The notes: generated by a model from the letters alone, not told the origin. A stretch of DNA of 64,000 nt from Gammaproteobacteria bacterium (GCA_018222405.1 JAAFAI010000006.1:1-64000); one strand, 5' to 3'. Counted from the first letter of the stretch, positions 20,873 through 30,886 are shown. Numbers and translations are program-made.

Positions 20873-20886
20873 AGACCAACTGGTCA
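20873..20886. promoter_or_regulatory. RutR-like operator before the first TonB receptor
   Basis: AGACCA-AC-TGGTCA has exact GACCA/TGGTC arms and matches the inner ten bases of the E. coli RutR consensus TTGACCA-NN-TGGTCAA. It lies just downstream of a possible -10 hexamer TATACT (20855-20860) and 64 bases before the receptor ATG, a position suited to repression. The same site followed by GG(A)TTTTGGCAC recurs before the second receptor at 62900, and a variant lies at 59788. Confidence 0.65.
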
Positions 20887-20950
20887 GGTTTTGGCACGCG
20901 ATGTGCTCTGCCGTGGCGGGACTTTTCCATAACACTCAACAGGGAATTCT

Positions 20951-23527
20951 ATGAAGCACACCTATTCGTTTAACCCCATAGCGGCCGGTATTGCGTTATT
21001 TTTTCTTAGCAGCCAGTTTTCCGCTTACGCTCAGGAAACAGCAGAGGTCAGTGAAGCTGACGTAGAAAAAATCGATGTACTGGGTAAGAAAACAGACTAT
21101 TACTCAATCATGCCGGATGGCAAAAACAGCAGTGCTTTTGGACTGGATAAAAGCCTGTATGAGACGCCGCGTTCAATTACCGAAATCAGTGAAGACCTGG
21201 TCGACAAGTTTGCGCTACGCAGCGTGGATGATTTGGTGCGCCTCACCCCTGGCGCCTTCACCAGTTCGTTTTTTGGTATTAAGGGCGCCATGGACATCCG
21301 CGGCGAGCCAGCAGATAACTATTTCCGAGGCTTTCGTCGGATTGCTAACCCCGGAGCGTTCAATACCATCGTCCGTGGTGCTGAAAAACTCGAGGTAATG
21401 CGGGGGCCGGTTTCACCGCTATATGGCAGTGGCAGTGTGGGTGGTCAACTCAACTACACCCCTAAATCGGCCAAGGTGGGTGGCAGCAAGTACATCGATG
21501 AAGTCACCGGTGATCTGTCGGTTACCGTGGGTTCTTATAATCAGCGGATCATTTCCGGTAGCCTTGGCATTCCACTGGAAATCGGAGGCAAATACGGCGG
21601 ATTACAACTGTTTGCCGAGGTTGAAGACTCCGAGTCATTTTTCGACGGCTATGAACCATCCAGTGAACTCATCCAGGCCGCCGTTGACTTTGATTTGTCG
21701 GACAACACGACTTTACAGTTTGGCGTGCAGTATCAAACTACCGATAGTATTCAGGTACCAGGCTGGAACCGGGTAACTCAGGAACTGATCGACAACGGCA
21801 CCTATATCACCGGCGCGGCGCCAATTCGAAATTCAGATAACCCTATCGGGGCTGATACCCTGTTACCGCAAGAGTCTTCATTTATTGCGCCCTTTGCACC
21901 GAGCTTCCTGAACAACGCTTTCAGTAACGTTAACAGTTGGTGTACGGCGGCAGATGCCGGTAGCGGCAACGCCATGTATAACGGCTTTGAAGTGAGCTGT
22001 GCCGGTGGCTTTGGTAACTTCCTGGCCGACCGCACGCTGGCTAACCCCTATGCCCTGACTGATGTTGGTACGGCACAGATTGATCATCAGACGACATTTA
22101 TTGATGATCATGATTATGCTGACACCACCGCCATTACCGCTTACTTCGACATTACTCACGAATTCGACAGCGGTACGGTGTGGAAAAACGAAGCGTTTTA
22201 CGACTATATGGATCATACCAAGTATCAAAGCTGGGGCTTTACCGCTTATTATCCCGATGCTTTCCTGTATGAGTTACGCAGCAGCCTGACCTTCGAATAT
22301 GAAGGCGACGGCTTTGTGGCAAACAGTATTGTGGGCGTCAACTACCGAAATGAAGAGCTGGATAACTATGCAGCCTGGATGGACGAAACCTTTGACTTCA
22401 GGGATATCACCGTGGGCCCGACGGCTAACGACCGAATTTCCCCGGCGTCTTTCGACCCCTACCAGAATGCCACTTTGCTGTATGACGCCGACGGTAATGT
22501 CACCGGCGTAGAAGGGACGCTAACCCGTAATTTCAACGAAGTACATTTGTCTAAAACCGCTAACGTGGGGACTTTCTTCCTGACGGATGTCACCTACGGC
22601 AAGCTGAATTTATTACTCGGCGCCCGCTACGATTATTTTGACGTGGAGTCTGAAAACGGCTGGGTGGCCTATCTTGGCGATCCACAGGGTAACGGCGTGA
22701 TTTCAGGCAGTGATACCGCGTTCAGCTTTAATACCAGCGTGTCTTACAACGCCGACGGTATTATCCCCTACGTGACTTACTCTGAATCTAACTCTCTGAG
22801 TACCAACCAGTTAGGCGGCATCATTCCAACCACGATTGAAAATAGCCAGTACATTCAGGAATCTACCCTGCAGGAAATCGGTGTGAAGATGAACCTGCTG
22901 GATAACCGTCTGTATACCGCTATCGCCTGGTACGATCAGGACAAAACCTACCGTGACAGTCAAACCGGTGCACTGGTTGCTGTGTATGGTGACGGTCTGG
23001 AGTTTGAAATGCGCGCGCTGGTGAATGAGAACCTGTCAATACTGGCAACGGCTACCCACACTAATACTGAGGAAGTCAGTAACGGTGCACTGGCGGTAAT
23101 CAACGGTGCCGATTTTGCGGCTCAGAACGGTTTAAACCCTGAAGACGTATACGGCGGTCGGATTGCCGGCCCTCGTTCGGCGTTTGTGGGCATGAACACC
23201 CGTATGGAACGCGGCGGCTTACCGGATAATATTGTTAGCATTTATGGTACCTGGGCACAGGAGCTGGGTGCTGGCGATGTTACCGGTAGTCTTGGTCTGA
23301 CCTGGGTAGATGAAACCTACACCGACATCATGCAAACGGTAATGTTACCGAGCTACACCGTTGTCAACGGCTCAGTAAGTTATGCGCAGGGTCCGTTCAC
23401 AGGACTGCTACAGGTTAATAATCTGATGGACGAGGAATATTACACCTCAGCAGATTTGTTCGACTCTGTGGTAGTTAAGCCCTCAGCAGGCCGCACTTTC
23501 TCGCTAACACTGACCTACGCTTTCTAA
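20951..23527 (+). CDS. TonB-dependent outer-membrane receptor, putative nucleobase-related
   Basis: An 858-residue receptor with a signal peptide ending near AYA (about residue 27), a TonB-box-like EKIDVLG at about 40, a plug domain to about 200 (YETPRSITEI, VRGAEKLEVMRGPVSPLYGSG), then a 22-strand barrel ending in the aromatic terminus LTYAF. Such receptors import scarce substrates using TonB energy. It is a paralogue of the receptor at 63002, sharing GWNR(V/L)TQ(E/D)L(I/V)DNGTYITG. Both are preceded by a RutR-like operator, which suggests a nucleobase or nucleic-acid-derived substrate. No siderophore genes lie nearby. The gene is followed by a strong hairpin terminator. Confidence 0.93.
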   Translation: MKHTYSFNPIAAGIALFFLSSQFSAYAQETAEVSEADVEKIDVLGKKTDYYSIMPDGKNSSAFGLDKSLYETPRSITEISEDLVDKFALRSVDDLVRLTPGAFTSSFFGIKGAMDIRGEPADNYFRGFRRIANPGAFNTIVRGAEKLEVMRGPVSPLYGSGSVGGQLNYTPKSAKVGGSKYIDEVTGDLSVTVGSYNQRIISGSLGIPLEIGGKYGGLQLFAEVEDSESFFDGYEPSSELIQAAVDFDLSDNTTLQFGVQYQTTDSIQVPGWNRVTQELIDNGTYITGAAPIRNSDNPIGADTLLPQESSFIAPFAPSFLNNAFSNVNSWCTAADAGSGNAMYNGFEVSCAGGFGNFLADRTLANPYALTDVGTAQIDHQTTFIDDHDYADTTAITAYFDITHEFDSGTVWKNEAFYDYMDHTKYQSWGFTAYYPDAFLYELRSSLTFEYEGDGFVANSIVGVNYRNEELDNYAAWMDETFDFRDITVGPTANDRISPASFDPYQNATLLYDADGNVTGVEGTLTRNFNEVHLSKTANVGTFFLTDVTYGKLNLLLGARYDYFDVESENGWVAYLGDPQGNGVISGSDTAFSFNTSVSYNADGIIPYVTYSESNSLSTNQLGGIIPTTIENSQYIQESTLQEIGVKMNLLDNRLYTAIAWYDQDKTYRDSQTGALVAVYGDGLEFEMRALVNENLSILATATHTNTEEVSNGALAVINGADFAAQNGLNPEDVYGGRIAGPRSAFVGMNTRMERGGLPDNIVSIYGTWAQELGAGDVTGSLGLTWVDETYTDIMQTVMLPSYTVVNGSVSYAQGPFTGLLQVNNLMDEEYYTSADLFDSVVVKPSAGRTFSLTLTYAF

Positions 23528-23552
23528 GCGAAGCGCAGCTCACAAAGAAAAG

Positions 23553-23580
23553 GCCCCGGCACTGGCCGGGGCTCTTGTAT
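23553..23580 (+). terminator. Intrinsic terminator after the TonB receptor
   Basis: GCCCCGGC (23553-23560) and GCCGGGGC (23565-23572) form a perfect 8-bp GC stem with loop ACTG, followed by TCTTGTATT. It separates the receptor from the convergent CsbD gene and probably works in the plus direction. Confidence 0.75.
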
Positions 23581-23771
23581 TAGCTGTTCAGCGAATCAAA
23601 TTCCTGACGCGCTTTATCCCGGCTCATGCCATATTTTTCCTGCATTTTGCCGTAGAACTCTTCGAAGTTACCTTCCATTTGTTCCACTTCGTCATCGGTA
23701 AGTTTGCCCCACTTTTGCTTAACTATACCGGTTAACTGATTCCACTTACCTTTAGCGATATCGGTATTCAT
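23580..23771 (-). CDS. CsbD-family stress protein
   Basis: A 63-residue hydrophilic protein of the CsbD (YjbJ-like) family. The pattern KGKWNQLTGIVKQKWGKLTDDEV and a charged helical C-terminus are diagnostic. Members are induced in stationary phase or general stress; their biochemical role is not known. ATG 23771 is preceded by AAGGAG, while the open frame extends upstream to 23840 without support. It stands alone on the minus strand between a terminator and the RND operon. Confidence 0.9.
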   Translation of the reverse strand: MNTDIAKGKWNQLTGIVKQKWGKLTDDEVEQMEGNFEEFYGKMQEKYGMSRDKARQEFDSLNS

Positions 23772-23961
23772 ATCTTGCTCCTTGTCTTTGAAAAATTGCG
23801 CAAGCGTTGAAAAACTGATGCGCGTATGAAAACAACACAAGAACTGATGCGAGAGTTATACCAACAATTAATTTCTTAAATTTCAATCAACTAAGGTTTA
23901 TAAACACAGGAGTAAAATCATTATAGAAAACTCTTACAGGCTGTTAGTGCAAGAGTTACAA

Positions 23962-23985
23962 GGCAGGTTGCAGATGCAACCTGCC
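23962..23985 (-). terminator. Probable terminator of the RND pump operon
   Basis: A perfect 11-bp stem, GGCAGGTTGCA/TGCAACCTGCC with a 2-base centre, lies 7 bases beyond the RND gene stop. The T-run that follows on the minus strand is poor (TTGTAACTC), so termination efficiency is uncertain. Confidence 0.5.
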
Positions 23986-23991
23986 GGCTGG

Positions 23992-26900
23992 CTATTTTTG
24001 AATTTTAAACACCAGACTGTAGAGCACTGGCACAAACACCAGCGTCAGCAAAGTGGCAAAGCCCAGTCCAAACATGATCACCACCGCCATGCTGGCAAAG
24101 AAGTCATCAAATAACAGCGGGATCATCCCCAGGATGGTGGTAATTGCCGCCATACAGACTGGCCTTACCCGGCTGAGTGTGGCGTGAAACAGCGCAGAGT
24201 AAGGCGCTTTGCCCTCTTCCAGTTCCAGTTTCACCTGTTCAACCAGCACAATACCATTTTTGATGATCATGCCCGACAGGCTCAAAAAGCCCAGCAAAGC
24301 CATAAAGCCAAAGGGCGCGCCGGTGATCAGCAAACCATAACTCACACCAATCAATGCCAGCGGAATACAGGCCCAGATAATACCGGCAATGCGGGCAGAG
24401 GCAAACAGCAGCACAGTGGTAATAAACATAATGAGGTAGCCCACCGGTAGCGAGCCAAAAATGGCTTTCTGCGCTTTACTGGAGGCTTCAAACTCACCGC
24501 CCCACTCCAGCTCGTAGCCATCCGGTAATGGGATCGCCTCAATTTTACTCCGTACGCGGGAGAATAACTTTGATGCAGTTTCGTTGCCCAGTATATCGTG
24601 ATCGGCCATTACCGTTAGCGTGCGCTTGCGGTCGCGACGCATGATGATGGGATCTTCCCAGCTGATATCAAAGCGTTTTACCACCTGCGTTACCGGAATA
24701 TACTGCTTGGCCGTGGCCGAATAAATTTGCAGATTTTCCAGATTATCGGCGGTTAAGCGCTCCTGCGGCGGTGGCCGGCTGATAATCGGCAGTAAATCCG
24801 TGCCATCGCGGTATACGCCTATTTGCGCGCCGGAAAAACTGGTTAACAGCAGATTGTCCAAATCGGCTTTACTGATGCCCACCCGCCGCGCTGCCGCTTC
24901 ATTAAAGATAGGACGGATAACCTTGGTTTGCTGACGCCAGTTATCGCGAATATTACGCGCGCCGTCATCGGCAGCGAGAATCGCTTTGGCTTCTTCTGCC
25001 AGGCGACGCAGTTCGGCCGGCTCCGGCCCACTGAAGCGCGCTTCAATCTTAGCGTCGGTGGAAGGACCAATCTCCAGCCGTTTGATCTTATAAAAGACTT
25101 CGCTGAATTCCGTTTCCATGTAGTCGCGCAATCGCGGCAACTGGGCTTCTAGTGCTTCGCCATCACGCATCCGGATCACCAGTTGTGCGTAGGTCGGATA
25201 GCTTTTCTCGGTCTGGTAGGTGAGCATAAAGCGGGTCAGGCCCTGACCCACCGTAGAAGTGACTTCCTCCACGCCGTCTTCGTTTAACAAGTGTTGTTCG
25301 ATATTGCTAATTTTATCGGCATTCACCCGTATATCGGTACCGGCCTTATGCCAGATATCCACCAGGAACATGGGCGTGGTAGACGGCGGAAAAAACGACT
25401 GCTTAACGCTGCCAAAGGCAATCACCGCACTGACCAGCAAGGCCACCATGGCCACTACAGTCACTACACGAAACTTGAGCGCTATATGCAGAATGGTGCT
25501 GAAGACATCAAAAATAAGGCCGTTGTAGAGCTCTTCGCTGCCTTTGACTTCATCATTGCCGGCGTTATCGGCATCTTTAAACAGCAATGAGGCAAAAAAT
25601 GGCGTAAGGGTTATGGCGGTTACCCAGCTTAGCAATAAGCTGACAAACAACACCCAGAACAGGCTGCCGGCAAATTCACCGGTGGCATCACTGGATAACC
25701 CGATGGGCGCGAAAGCAATAATAGCAATTACCGTGGCACCCAGAAGCGGCCACATATTCTGACTCACGACGTAAGAGGCCGCCTGGGCTTTGCTGTAGCC
25801 GCGTTTCATGGCAATGAGTATACCTTCAGTCACCACAATGGCGTTATCCACCAGCATCCCCAGCGCAATGATCAGCGCCCCCAAAGATATACGCTGGAGG
25901 TTAATCTCCATTTGCTGCATAAAGATAAAGCTGCCGAGCACGGTTAACAGCAGGATCAGGCCAATCAGCAGGCCGGATTTAACGCCCATAAATATCAGCA
26001 GGACAACAATTACAATACCAACGGCCTCGGCCAGGTTAAGAATAAACCCCTGCACCGAGTTATCCACTTCGATGGGCTGATTGTAGATAAAGCTGGTTTG
26101 CATTCCGACCGGGCGCATGTATTCCAGCTCGTCGAGCCGTTGCATAATCCGCTCGCCCACATCCACCACGTTAACGCCATCGGCAAAGGATATGCCCAGT
26201 AACAGGGACTGTTCGCCGTTGTAATGGATAAGATTAGACGGCACTTCCTCGTAGCCCCGGTAAATGCGTGCTACGTCTCCCAGGTAAATCCGTTCTGAGG
26301 CACCAGCCTGACTGATCAGCAGGTTTGCCAGTTCCTGCACGGATTCAAACTCCCCGGTGGGATTGATGCGAATGTACTCGTCACCAATTTTGACCTTACC
26401 GGCATTGGACACCTGGTTCTGACTCACCAGCAACGCGCTGATCCGGCTGGGGCTTATCCCCAGGGATGCGATTTGTGAACGGGCAATTTCAACAAACACC
26501 TGCTCCTGCTGTTCGCCCTGAACGGTTACCTTGCCAACGCCTTCTACCAGGATCAGCTCCCGCTTGAGGTAATCCACATAGTCGTTGATATCCTTATACT
26601 GGTACCCTTCTCCGTTGATGGCTATCAACATACCGTACACATCGGCAAAGTCATCCATTACCCTGGGCGGGTAAACGCCGGATGGCAGGGATGGCGTGAG
26701 GTCGTTTATTTTGCGACGCATTTCTTCCCAAATCCCGCGCAACGCCTCTTTGCGGTAGATGCTTTTCATTTCTACGGTAATTTGCGACTGGCCAGCGGTA
26801 GAAATTGACGTGATATTGTCGACGTAGGGTAATTCCTGAATGGCGTTTTCGATGGGATACGTCACTTCCTCTTCGACCTGAGTAGGTGAAGCTCCGGGAT

Positions 26901-27051
26901 ACTGGGTGATCACCATGGCTTTTTTAATGGTGAACTGAGGATCTTCCAGTCTTCCCAGGCCAAAAAAAGCAATCGTGCCACCAATAAGCAGGATCAGCGT
27001 GACCAGCCAGCTCGTGGTGCGGTTTTTAACAAAATATCCGGCAATGTTCAC
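23992..27051 (-). CDS. RND efflux pump inner-membrane permease
   Basis: A 1019-residue proton-driven exporter of the AcrB superfamily, with twelve membrane helices, two large periplasmic loops (about 35-330 and 550-850) and the usual internal duplication. Family motifs include GRLEDPQFTIKKAMV near the N-terminus and LGMLVDNAIVVTEG in helix 4. The latter has a single Asp followed by Asn where AcrB has Asp-Asp, as in many non-AcrB RND subfamilies. It begins 2 bases after the adaptor gene. No outer-membrane channel gene is nearby, so TolC supplied from elsewhere is likely. The substrate is unknown; the divergent LysR gene is the probable regulator. Confidence 0.93.
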   Translation of the reverse strand: MNIAGYFVKNRTTSWLVTLILLIGGTIAFFGLGRLEDPQFTIKKAMVITQYPGASPTQVEEEVTYPIENAIQELPYVDNITSISTAGQSQITVEMKSIYRKEALRGIWEEMRRKINDLTPSLPSGVYPPRVMDDFADVYGMLIAINGEGYQYKDINDYVDYLKRELILVEGVGKVTVQGEQQEQVFVEIARSQIASLGISPSRISALLVSQNQVSNAGKVKIGDEYIRINPTGEFESVQELANLLISQAGASERIYLGDVARIYRGYEEVPSNLIHYNGEQSLLLGISFADGVNVVDVGERIMQRLDELEYMRPVGMQTSFIYNQPIEVDNSVQGFILNLAEAVGIVIVVLLIFMGVKSGLLIGLILLLTVLGSFIFMQQMEINLQRISLGALIIALGMLVDNAIVVTEGILIAMKRGYSKAQAASYVVSQNMWPLLGATVIAIIAFAPIGLSSDATGEFAGSLFWVLFVSLLLSWVTAITLTPFFASLLFKDADNAGNDEVKGSEELYNGLIFDVFSTILHIALKFRVVTVVAMVALLVSAVIAFGSVKQSFFPPSTTPMFLVDIWHKAGTDIRVNADKISNIEQHLLNEDGVEEVTSTVGQGLTRFMLTYQTEKSYPTYAQLVIRMRDGEALEAQLPRLRDYMETEFSEVFYKIKRLEIGPSTDAKIEARFSGPEPAELRRLAEEAKAILAADDGARNIRDNWRQQTKVIRPIFNEAAARRVGISKADLDNLLLTSFSGAQIGVYRDGTDLLPIISRPPPQERLTADNLENLQIYSATAKQYIPVTQVVKRFDISWEDPIIMRRDRKRTLTVMADHDILGNETASKLFSRVRSKIEAIPLPDGYELEWGGEFEASSKAQKAIFGSLPVGYLIMFITTVLLFASARIAGIIWACIPLALIGVSYGLLITGAPFGFMALLGFLSLSGMIIKNGIVLVEQVKLELEEGKAPYSALFHATLSRVRPVCMAAITTILGMIPLLFDDFFASMAVVIMFGLGFATLLTLVFVPVLYSLVFKIQK

Positions 27052-27053
27052 CC

Positions 27054-28145
27054 TTACAGCCCCCGCTCTTTCTGCCAGACACGAATAGTTTCACCGGCTT
27101 TTAAGCGGTGCACGCCGGCAGCTACAATTTGCTCGCCATTTTGTAATCCGCCGGTAACAACAAAGCCATCGTCGGTGATGTTGCCTAAGGTAACGGCGCG
27201 TTTTTCAAGCTGATTGCTGCTGTTAACCACAAACACATAGCTCTGCTCGCTATCGCCGGTGCCATCTGAAAAAATGGCTGCAGCAGGCACGTTCCAGCCA
27301 CCGCTTTTCACTTTCATGATCTGATCGAGTTGCGCTCGGACAGTGGCCGACATACCAGGGAACACGTTAAAGGTTTCCGGCCGGGCCAGCTGAAATACCA
27401 CTTTATAAGTATTGGTCGCAGCATCTGCGTCGGTGTCATATTCTTTGAGTCTGGCACGAAAAACCTGGTCGGGATGGGTGTCAAAACGGACTTCCGGCTG
27501 ATACTGGCTGTCTTTATCCACATTCGACAGCATGTCTTCGGGGATTTGAACGGCCACATCCACAACGGTGTTTTTTTGCAGCGAAAAGACCGGTTGCTGG
27601 GCTGTAATGCTTTCGTAGTTTTCCACATAACGCTGCGCAACCTGACCGGCAAAGGGCGCGTGTAATTCGGTATAGGCCAGGTTTGTTCGGGCCGACTTTA
27701 AAGCCGCCTCGGCTACTTTTAGCTGCGCCTGGGCTTCATCAAAACCAGCTTTAGAAGCCAGTTGTTTATCGAGCAGGGTTTTGGCGCGGTCAAACTGCAC
27801 CTTGGCCAAATCGTAATTGGCTTTGGCCTGATCCACGGCTATCTGATAATCAGTGGGGTCCAGCGTGGCCATGGTATCGCCCGCCTCCACATGCTGACCT
27901 GCTGTAACATTCAGTGAATTAAGCTCACCCGACACCCGAAACGCCAGGGTTGCTTCTTCACTGGCTTCAACCACTGCCGGAAGTTCACGGTATCCACCGC
28001 TATCCACACTACTTAAGGTAATGGTTTTCACCAGTTTATTATTTTGGTTTTCGGCGGCCGTGGTTTCCGCTTCACCACTGCAAGCGGTAATAACAATTAA
28101 CAGCGCAGCGACCAGGCTGCTGCGAGTCAGACTCATGAGGTTCAC
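27054..28145 (-). CDS. RND periplasmic adaptor lipoprotein
   Basis: A 363-residue membrane fusion protein that links the RND permease to an outer-membrane channel. It starts with a lipoprotein signal (SLVAALLIVITAC, lipidated Cys about residue 23), then the lipoyl-like half motifs (VSGELNSLNVTAGQHVEAGD and LHAPFAGQVAQRYVEN) flanking a helical hairpin, then the beta-barrel and membrane-proximal domains. GTG 28145 was chosen because AGGAGA stands 6 bases upstream; ATG 28136 is the alternative. It is co-transcribed with the permease and divergent from a LysR gene. Confidence 0.92.
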   Translation of the reverse strand: MNLMSLTRSSLVAALLIVITACSGEAETTAAENQNNKLVKTITLSSVDSGGYRELPAVVEASEEATLAFRVSGELNSLNVTAGQHVEAGDTMATLDPTDYQIAVDQAKANYDLAKVQFDRAKTLLDKQLASKAGFDEAQAQLKVAEAALKSARTNLAYTELHAPFAGQVAQRYVENYESITAQQPVFSLQKNTVVDVAVQIPEDMLSNVDKDSQYQPEVRFDTHPDQVFRARLKEYDTDADAATNTYKVVFQLARPETFNVFPGMSATVRAQLDQIMKVKSGGWNVPAAAIFSDGTGDSEQSYVFVVNSSNQLEKRAVTLGNITDDGFVVTGGLQNGEQIVAAGVHRLKAGETIRVWQKERGL

Positions 28146-28237
28146 TTCATCTCTCCTGATATTAGGCACTGGCAATATACGCCAACTTAAACCAAAATAA
28201 TATTTAATCTATTTTACTAAAAACTTAAATTTAATTT

Positions 28238-29131
28238 ATGACACTAGAGCAATTACGCATGTTTGTTACCGTTGCTGAGCAGGGCAGTATCGCCAGAGCG
28301 GCCGAAATACTGCACAAAACCCAGCCGGCTTTATCCATTGCTATCAAGCGTTTTCAGGAGGAATTACAGCTTTCCTTACTGAAAAAAACTGCCAACCGGT
28401 TACAACTGACCGCTGACGGCCAGCGTTTACTGCCTCATTGCCGCTACCTGTTACGTCAGGAAAAGGATATCGGCACACTTGCTTCTCATTTAAAACAGGG
28501 CCATGAGAGTAAAATCGAATTTGCTTTTGATACTATATGCCAGCAGGACAGTTTTTTCGACGCCATCATCGACACCCAGCAACGATTTCCCCAAACCGAG
28601 TTATACCTTTCGGCGGTGCAGCGCTTGGGAGCGATTCAGCGGCTTATTGATGGCACGGCCGATATCGCGGTCTCCCCCTGGACCCATTCGTTTCACGAAC
28701 TGGCCAGTTTTGAAACCCAGCCCTTCGGCCGCTTTGATGTGGTGGCGGTTATCCATCAACGCCTCCTTAGCCATTATGACCGCCCGCCCACGTCTTCCAG
28801 TCAGCTCAGGGACATCCCGTTACTGATGCCACAATCTTTTGATATTGATCTGAATATTGAAAAAGTCATGGGCGTGGTACCAAGCTCAACCATTCGAACC
28901 AACGACACAACCATCCAGAAAGGCCTGTTATTGCGTGGGGCTGGCTGGGGCTATATTCCGCAAAATACCATTACCGACGAGCTACAAACGGGCACACTGG
29001 TACAACTGGTACTAGATGATGTGACCTCATCCATTCGCGGCGAGATAAACCTGGTGCGGGAAAAGAAACGCCCCCGGGGGCCGGTGGCGACGTTTTTATG
29101 GCAGGCATTAACGGCTATGGCAATAGCTTAA
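28238..29131 (+). CDS. LysR-family transcriptional regulator
   Basis: A 297-residue regulator with an N-terminal winged helix-turn-helix (MTLEQLRMFVTVAEQGSIARAAEILHKTQPALSIAIKRFQEE) and a C-terminal periplasmic-binding-protein-like effector domain (about 90-290). It is divergent from the RND operon with about 90 bp between starts, the classical layout for a LysR protein controlling its neighbour. No inducer can be guessed. No transporter gene follows it: the next gene is convergent. Confidence 0.92.
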   Translation: MTLEQLRMFVTVAEQGSIARAAEILHKTQPALSIAIKRFQEELQLSLLKKTANRLQLTADGQRLLPHCRYLLRQEKDIGTLASHLKQGHESKIEFAFDTICQQDSFFDAIIDTQQRFPQTELYLSAVQRLGAIQRLIDGTADIAVSPWTHSFHELASFETQPFGRFDVVAVIHQRLLSHYDRPPTSSSQLRDIPLLMPQSFDIDLNIEKVMGVVPSSTIRTNDTTIQKGLLLRGAGWGYIPQNTITDELQTGTLVQLVLDDVTSSIRGEINLVREKKRPRGPVATFLWQALTAMAIA

Positions 29132-29161
29132 CCGGCCGTTAAGCCGGTTAAGCTTTACTGA

Positions 29162-30826
29162 TTATCGGTTATCAGCCACTTTGCTTTCATTTTCAGCAAA
29201 CCAGTCGAGGCGCATATCCCAGTGATAGCGATGTTCCGGCAACAACGGCGGTTGTTCGGCATCGATTTCGCTCAATACGTTAGTCGCTTCGGTGATAGTC
29301 GCATCACGGCCAAACAGGTAGCTCTGCTCCTTAACGATAGTCTGATAAGCTTTGTTCAGCGCCAGAGCTCGCTCCGGGCTCGGGGTAATAAGCTCATACA
29401 CCGAGTTAGCCTGTTTTACTTTTGCTTCGTTTAGCTCACCGTCTGCGTTGAACCAGCGTGCCAGCATTTCGGCGTTCTGGCGGAATTCGTCACCGCCCCC
29501 TACACGTTTCATGTAAGTAAGAAATTCGCCTTCCTGCTCGTTAATATTGGGCACGTCGTCAATCTCATGCAGGTTAATGTAACCCCAACCCTTGGCTCCG
29601 GGCACCTTGCGGGCAAAAGAAAAGGTCTGATCAAAGGTTGAGCCCACGGTTTTATGGCAGCCATTACAAAAAGCCAGTTCCTGTTCATGCTGAGGGCGAA
29701 GTTGCCCTTGTGCATCCTCGATATAGGCATTCAGCGTCCAGCCAAAGCCGTTATCAATGCCCTTCTCTTCGCCCAGATAACGGGTTTGCGGAAGCTTTTC
29801 AAAGGCTTTATCTTTGGCTTCTGCATAGTAAGCCGAGGCCAGGCTTTCTTTACTACGAAACAGCGCCTTTTGCATATAGCGCACTTCTTTCATGCGCGGC
29901 GCATTGTAGATCTGGCCCTCGTCATCAACACCAATATACCGCACGGTGTGCAATAGCTCGGTGCCTTGGGGATAAAGCTGGTAGCTCAGCTCAATGTTGC
30001 TGGCATCACCAACATAATGACTCTGACGCTGAATGTGAGAGATTGCCTCACTGAGCACGCCATCACCATTTAAATCCATACCGATAGTTTGTTCATTGAG
30101 TTGCGGCACTGCCAGAGTGTTTACGTCTTTCAGGGTCATTTCCAGCAAGGTCAGGTTAGCCAGGTATACGTCTTCGCTGTATTCGCCCTGGCGCTGCTGA
30201 AACGCTTCAGGCAGACGGATCATGGCGTCACCGGTTGAACCGTTGGTGGGCCAGAACGTGCTGGGGAAAGGTTTGTAGTTATACGCCACCCAGCCGCTGC
30301 CGTCATTGGCAATGCCATGCTCTCCAAAGGCTTTAGCCGGATAACTGAGTTGCTCAATCTGCATCTCGGCCGGCAGGCCATTGGCGGTACTGGCGGTGTA
30401 ATTATCCTCGCCGATATACGCCAGGATTGCTTCATCACTGATATCGGCGATCAGTTCGCGGCGGTCGACAAACAGGTTTTTCCAGCTGTTGGTCAGCCCT
30501 ACATCCGAAAATTCGTAGTTGCCCTGCAAGGTACCATCGCCGATCTGGTTGGGGCGATTCTCGCTAATATCGTAACTCTGGTGGCAAGCGTAACACGGGT
30601 TATTTTTGCCGTTGGTTTTGGTGTAGCACTGCGGCGGAATAACCGACTCAGGGTTATACACCTCATTATGCTCCATGTACGCCAATGCAGGGATATCATC
30701 CCCTTCCGAGTAGGGATAAACCTTGTCTTGCGCGCTTTTTTGTACCGCGCTTTCGTCGTTACAGGCACTGATAAGCAAGGTGCTCATCAGCGTTAGCATT
30801 GTCAGTGTGATCGTTGTTTTTTTCAT
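29162..30826 (-). CDS. Dihaem c-type cytochrome lipoprotein of unknown function
   Basis: A 554-residue exported lipoprotein: the signal peptide ends in LLISAC, placing the lipidated cysteine at residue 22. Two CxxCH haem c sites are seen, CYACH at 78-82 and CNGCH at 387-391, far apart, so the protein is not a simple fused small cytochrome. Between them is a calcium-loop-like DLNGDGVLSE near residue 250. It is a probable electron carrier or redox enzyme at the outer membrane or periplasm. It lies 60 bases downstream of the PhoX-like gene, with a hairpin between, so it may be expressed partly by read-through from the phosphate-controlled promoter. Confidence 0.7.
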   Translation of the reverse strand: MKKTTITLTMLTLMSTLLISACNDESAVQKSAQDKVYPYSEGDDIPALAYMEHNEVYNPESVIPPQCYTKTNGKNNPCYACHQSYDISENRPNQIGDGTLQGNYEFSDVGLTNSWKNLFVDRRELIADISDEAILAYIGEDNYTASTANGLPAEMQIEQLSYPAKAFGEHGIANDGSGWVAYNYKPFPSTFWPTNGSTGDAMIRLPEAFQQRQGEYSEDVYLANLTLLEMTLKDVNTLAVPQLNEQTIGMDLNGDGVLSEAISHIQRQSHYVGDASNIELSYQLYPQGTELLHTVRYIGVDDEGQIYNAPRMKEVRYMQKALFRSKESLASAYYAEAKDKAFEKLPQTRYLGEEKGIDNGFGWTLNAYIEDAQGQLRPQHEQELAFCNGCHKTVGSTFDQTFSFARKVPGAKGWGYINLHEIDDVPNINEQEGEFLTYMKRVGGGDEFRQNAEMLARWFNADGELNEAKVKQANSVYELITPSPERALALNKAYQTIVKEQSYLFGRDATITEATNVLSEIDAEQPPLLPEHRYHWDMRLDWFAENESKVADNR

Positions 30827-30840
30827 AGTGTCTTAAACGC

Positions 30841-30866
30841 AAAAATCCGGGTGCCAGGCACCCGGA
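30841..30866 (-). terminator. Hairpin terminator or attenuator between phoX-like and dihaem genes
   Basis: TCCGGGTGCC and GGCACCCGGA form a 10-bp perfect repeat around one base; on the minus strand it is followed by TTTTTGCG. It should stop most transcripts after the PhoX-like gene, leaving some read-through into the dihaem gene. Confidence 0.7.
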
Positions 30867-30886
30867 CAAATTGGACAGTGTGTTAC

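Noticed and set aside
20563..20950. Fur box or siderophore locus for the TonB receptor
   Set aside because: No Fur-like 19-bp palindrome was seen and no siderophore synthesis or transport genes are close.
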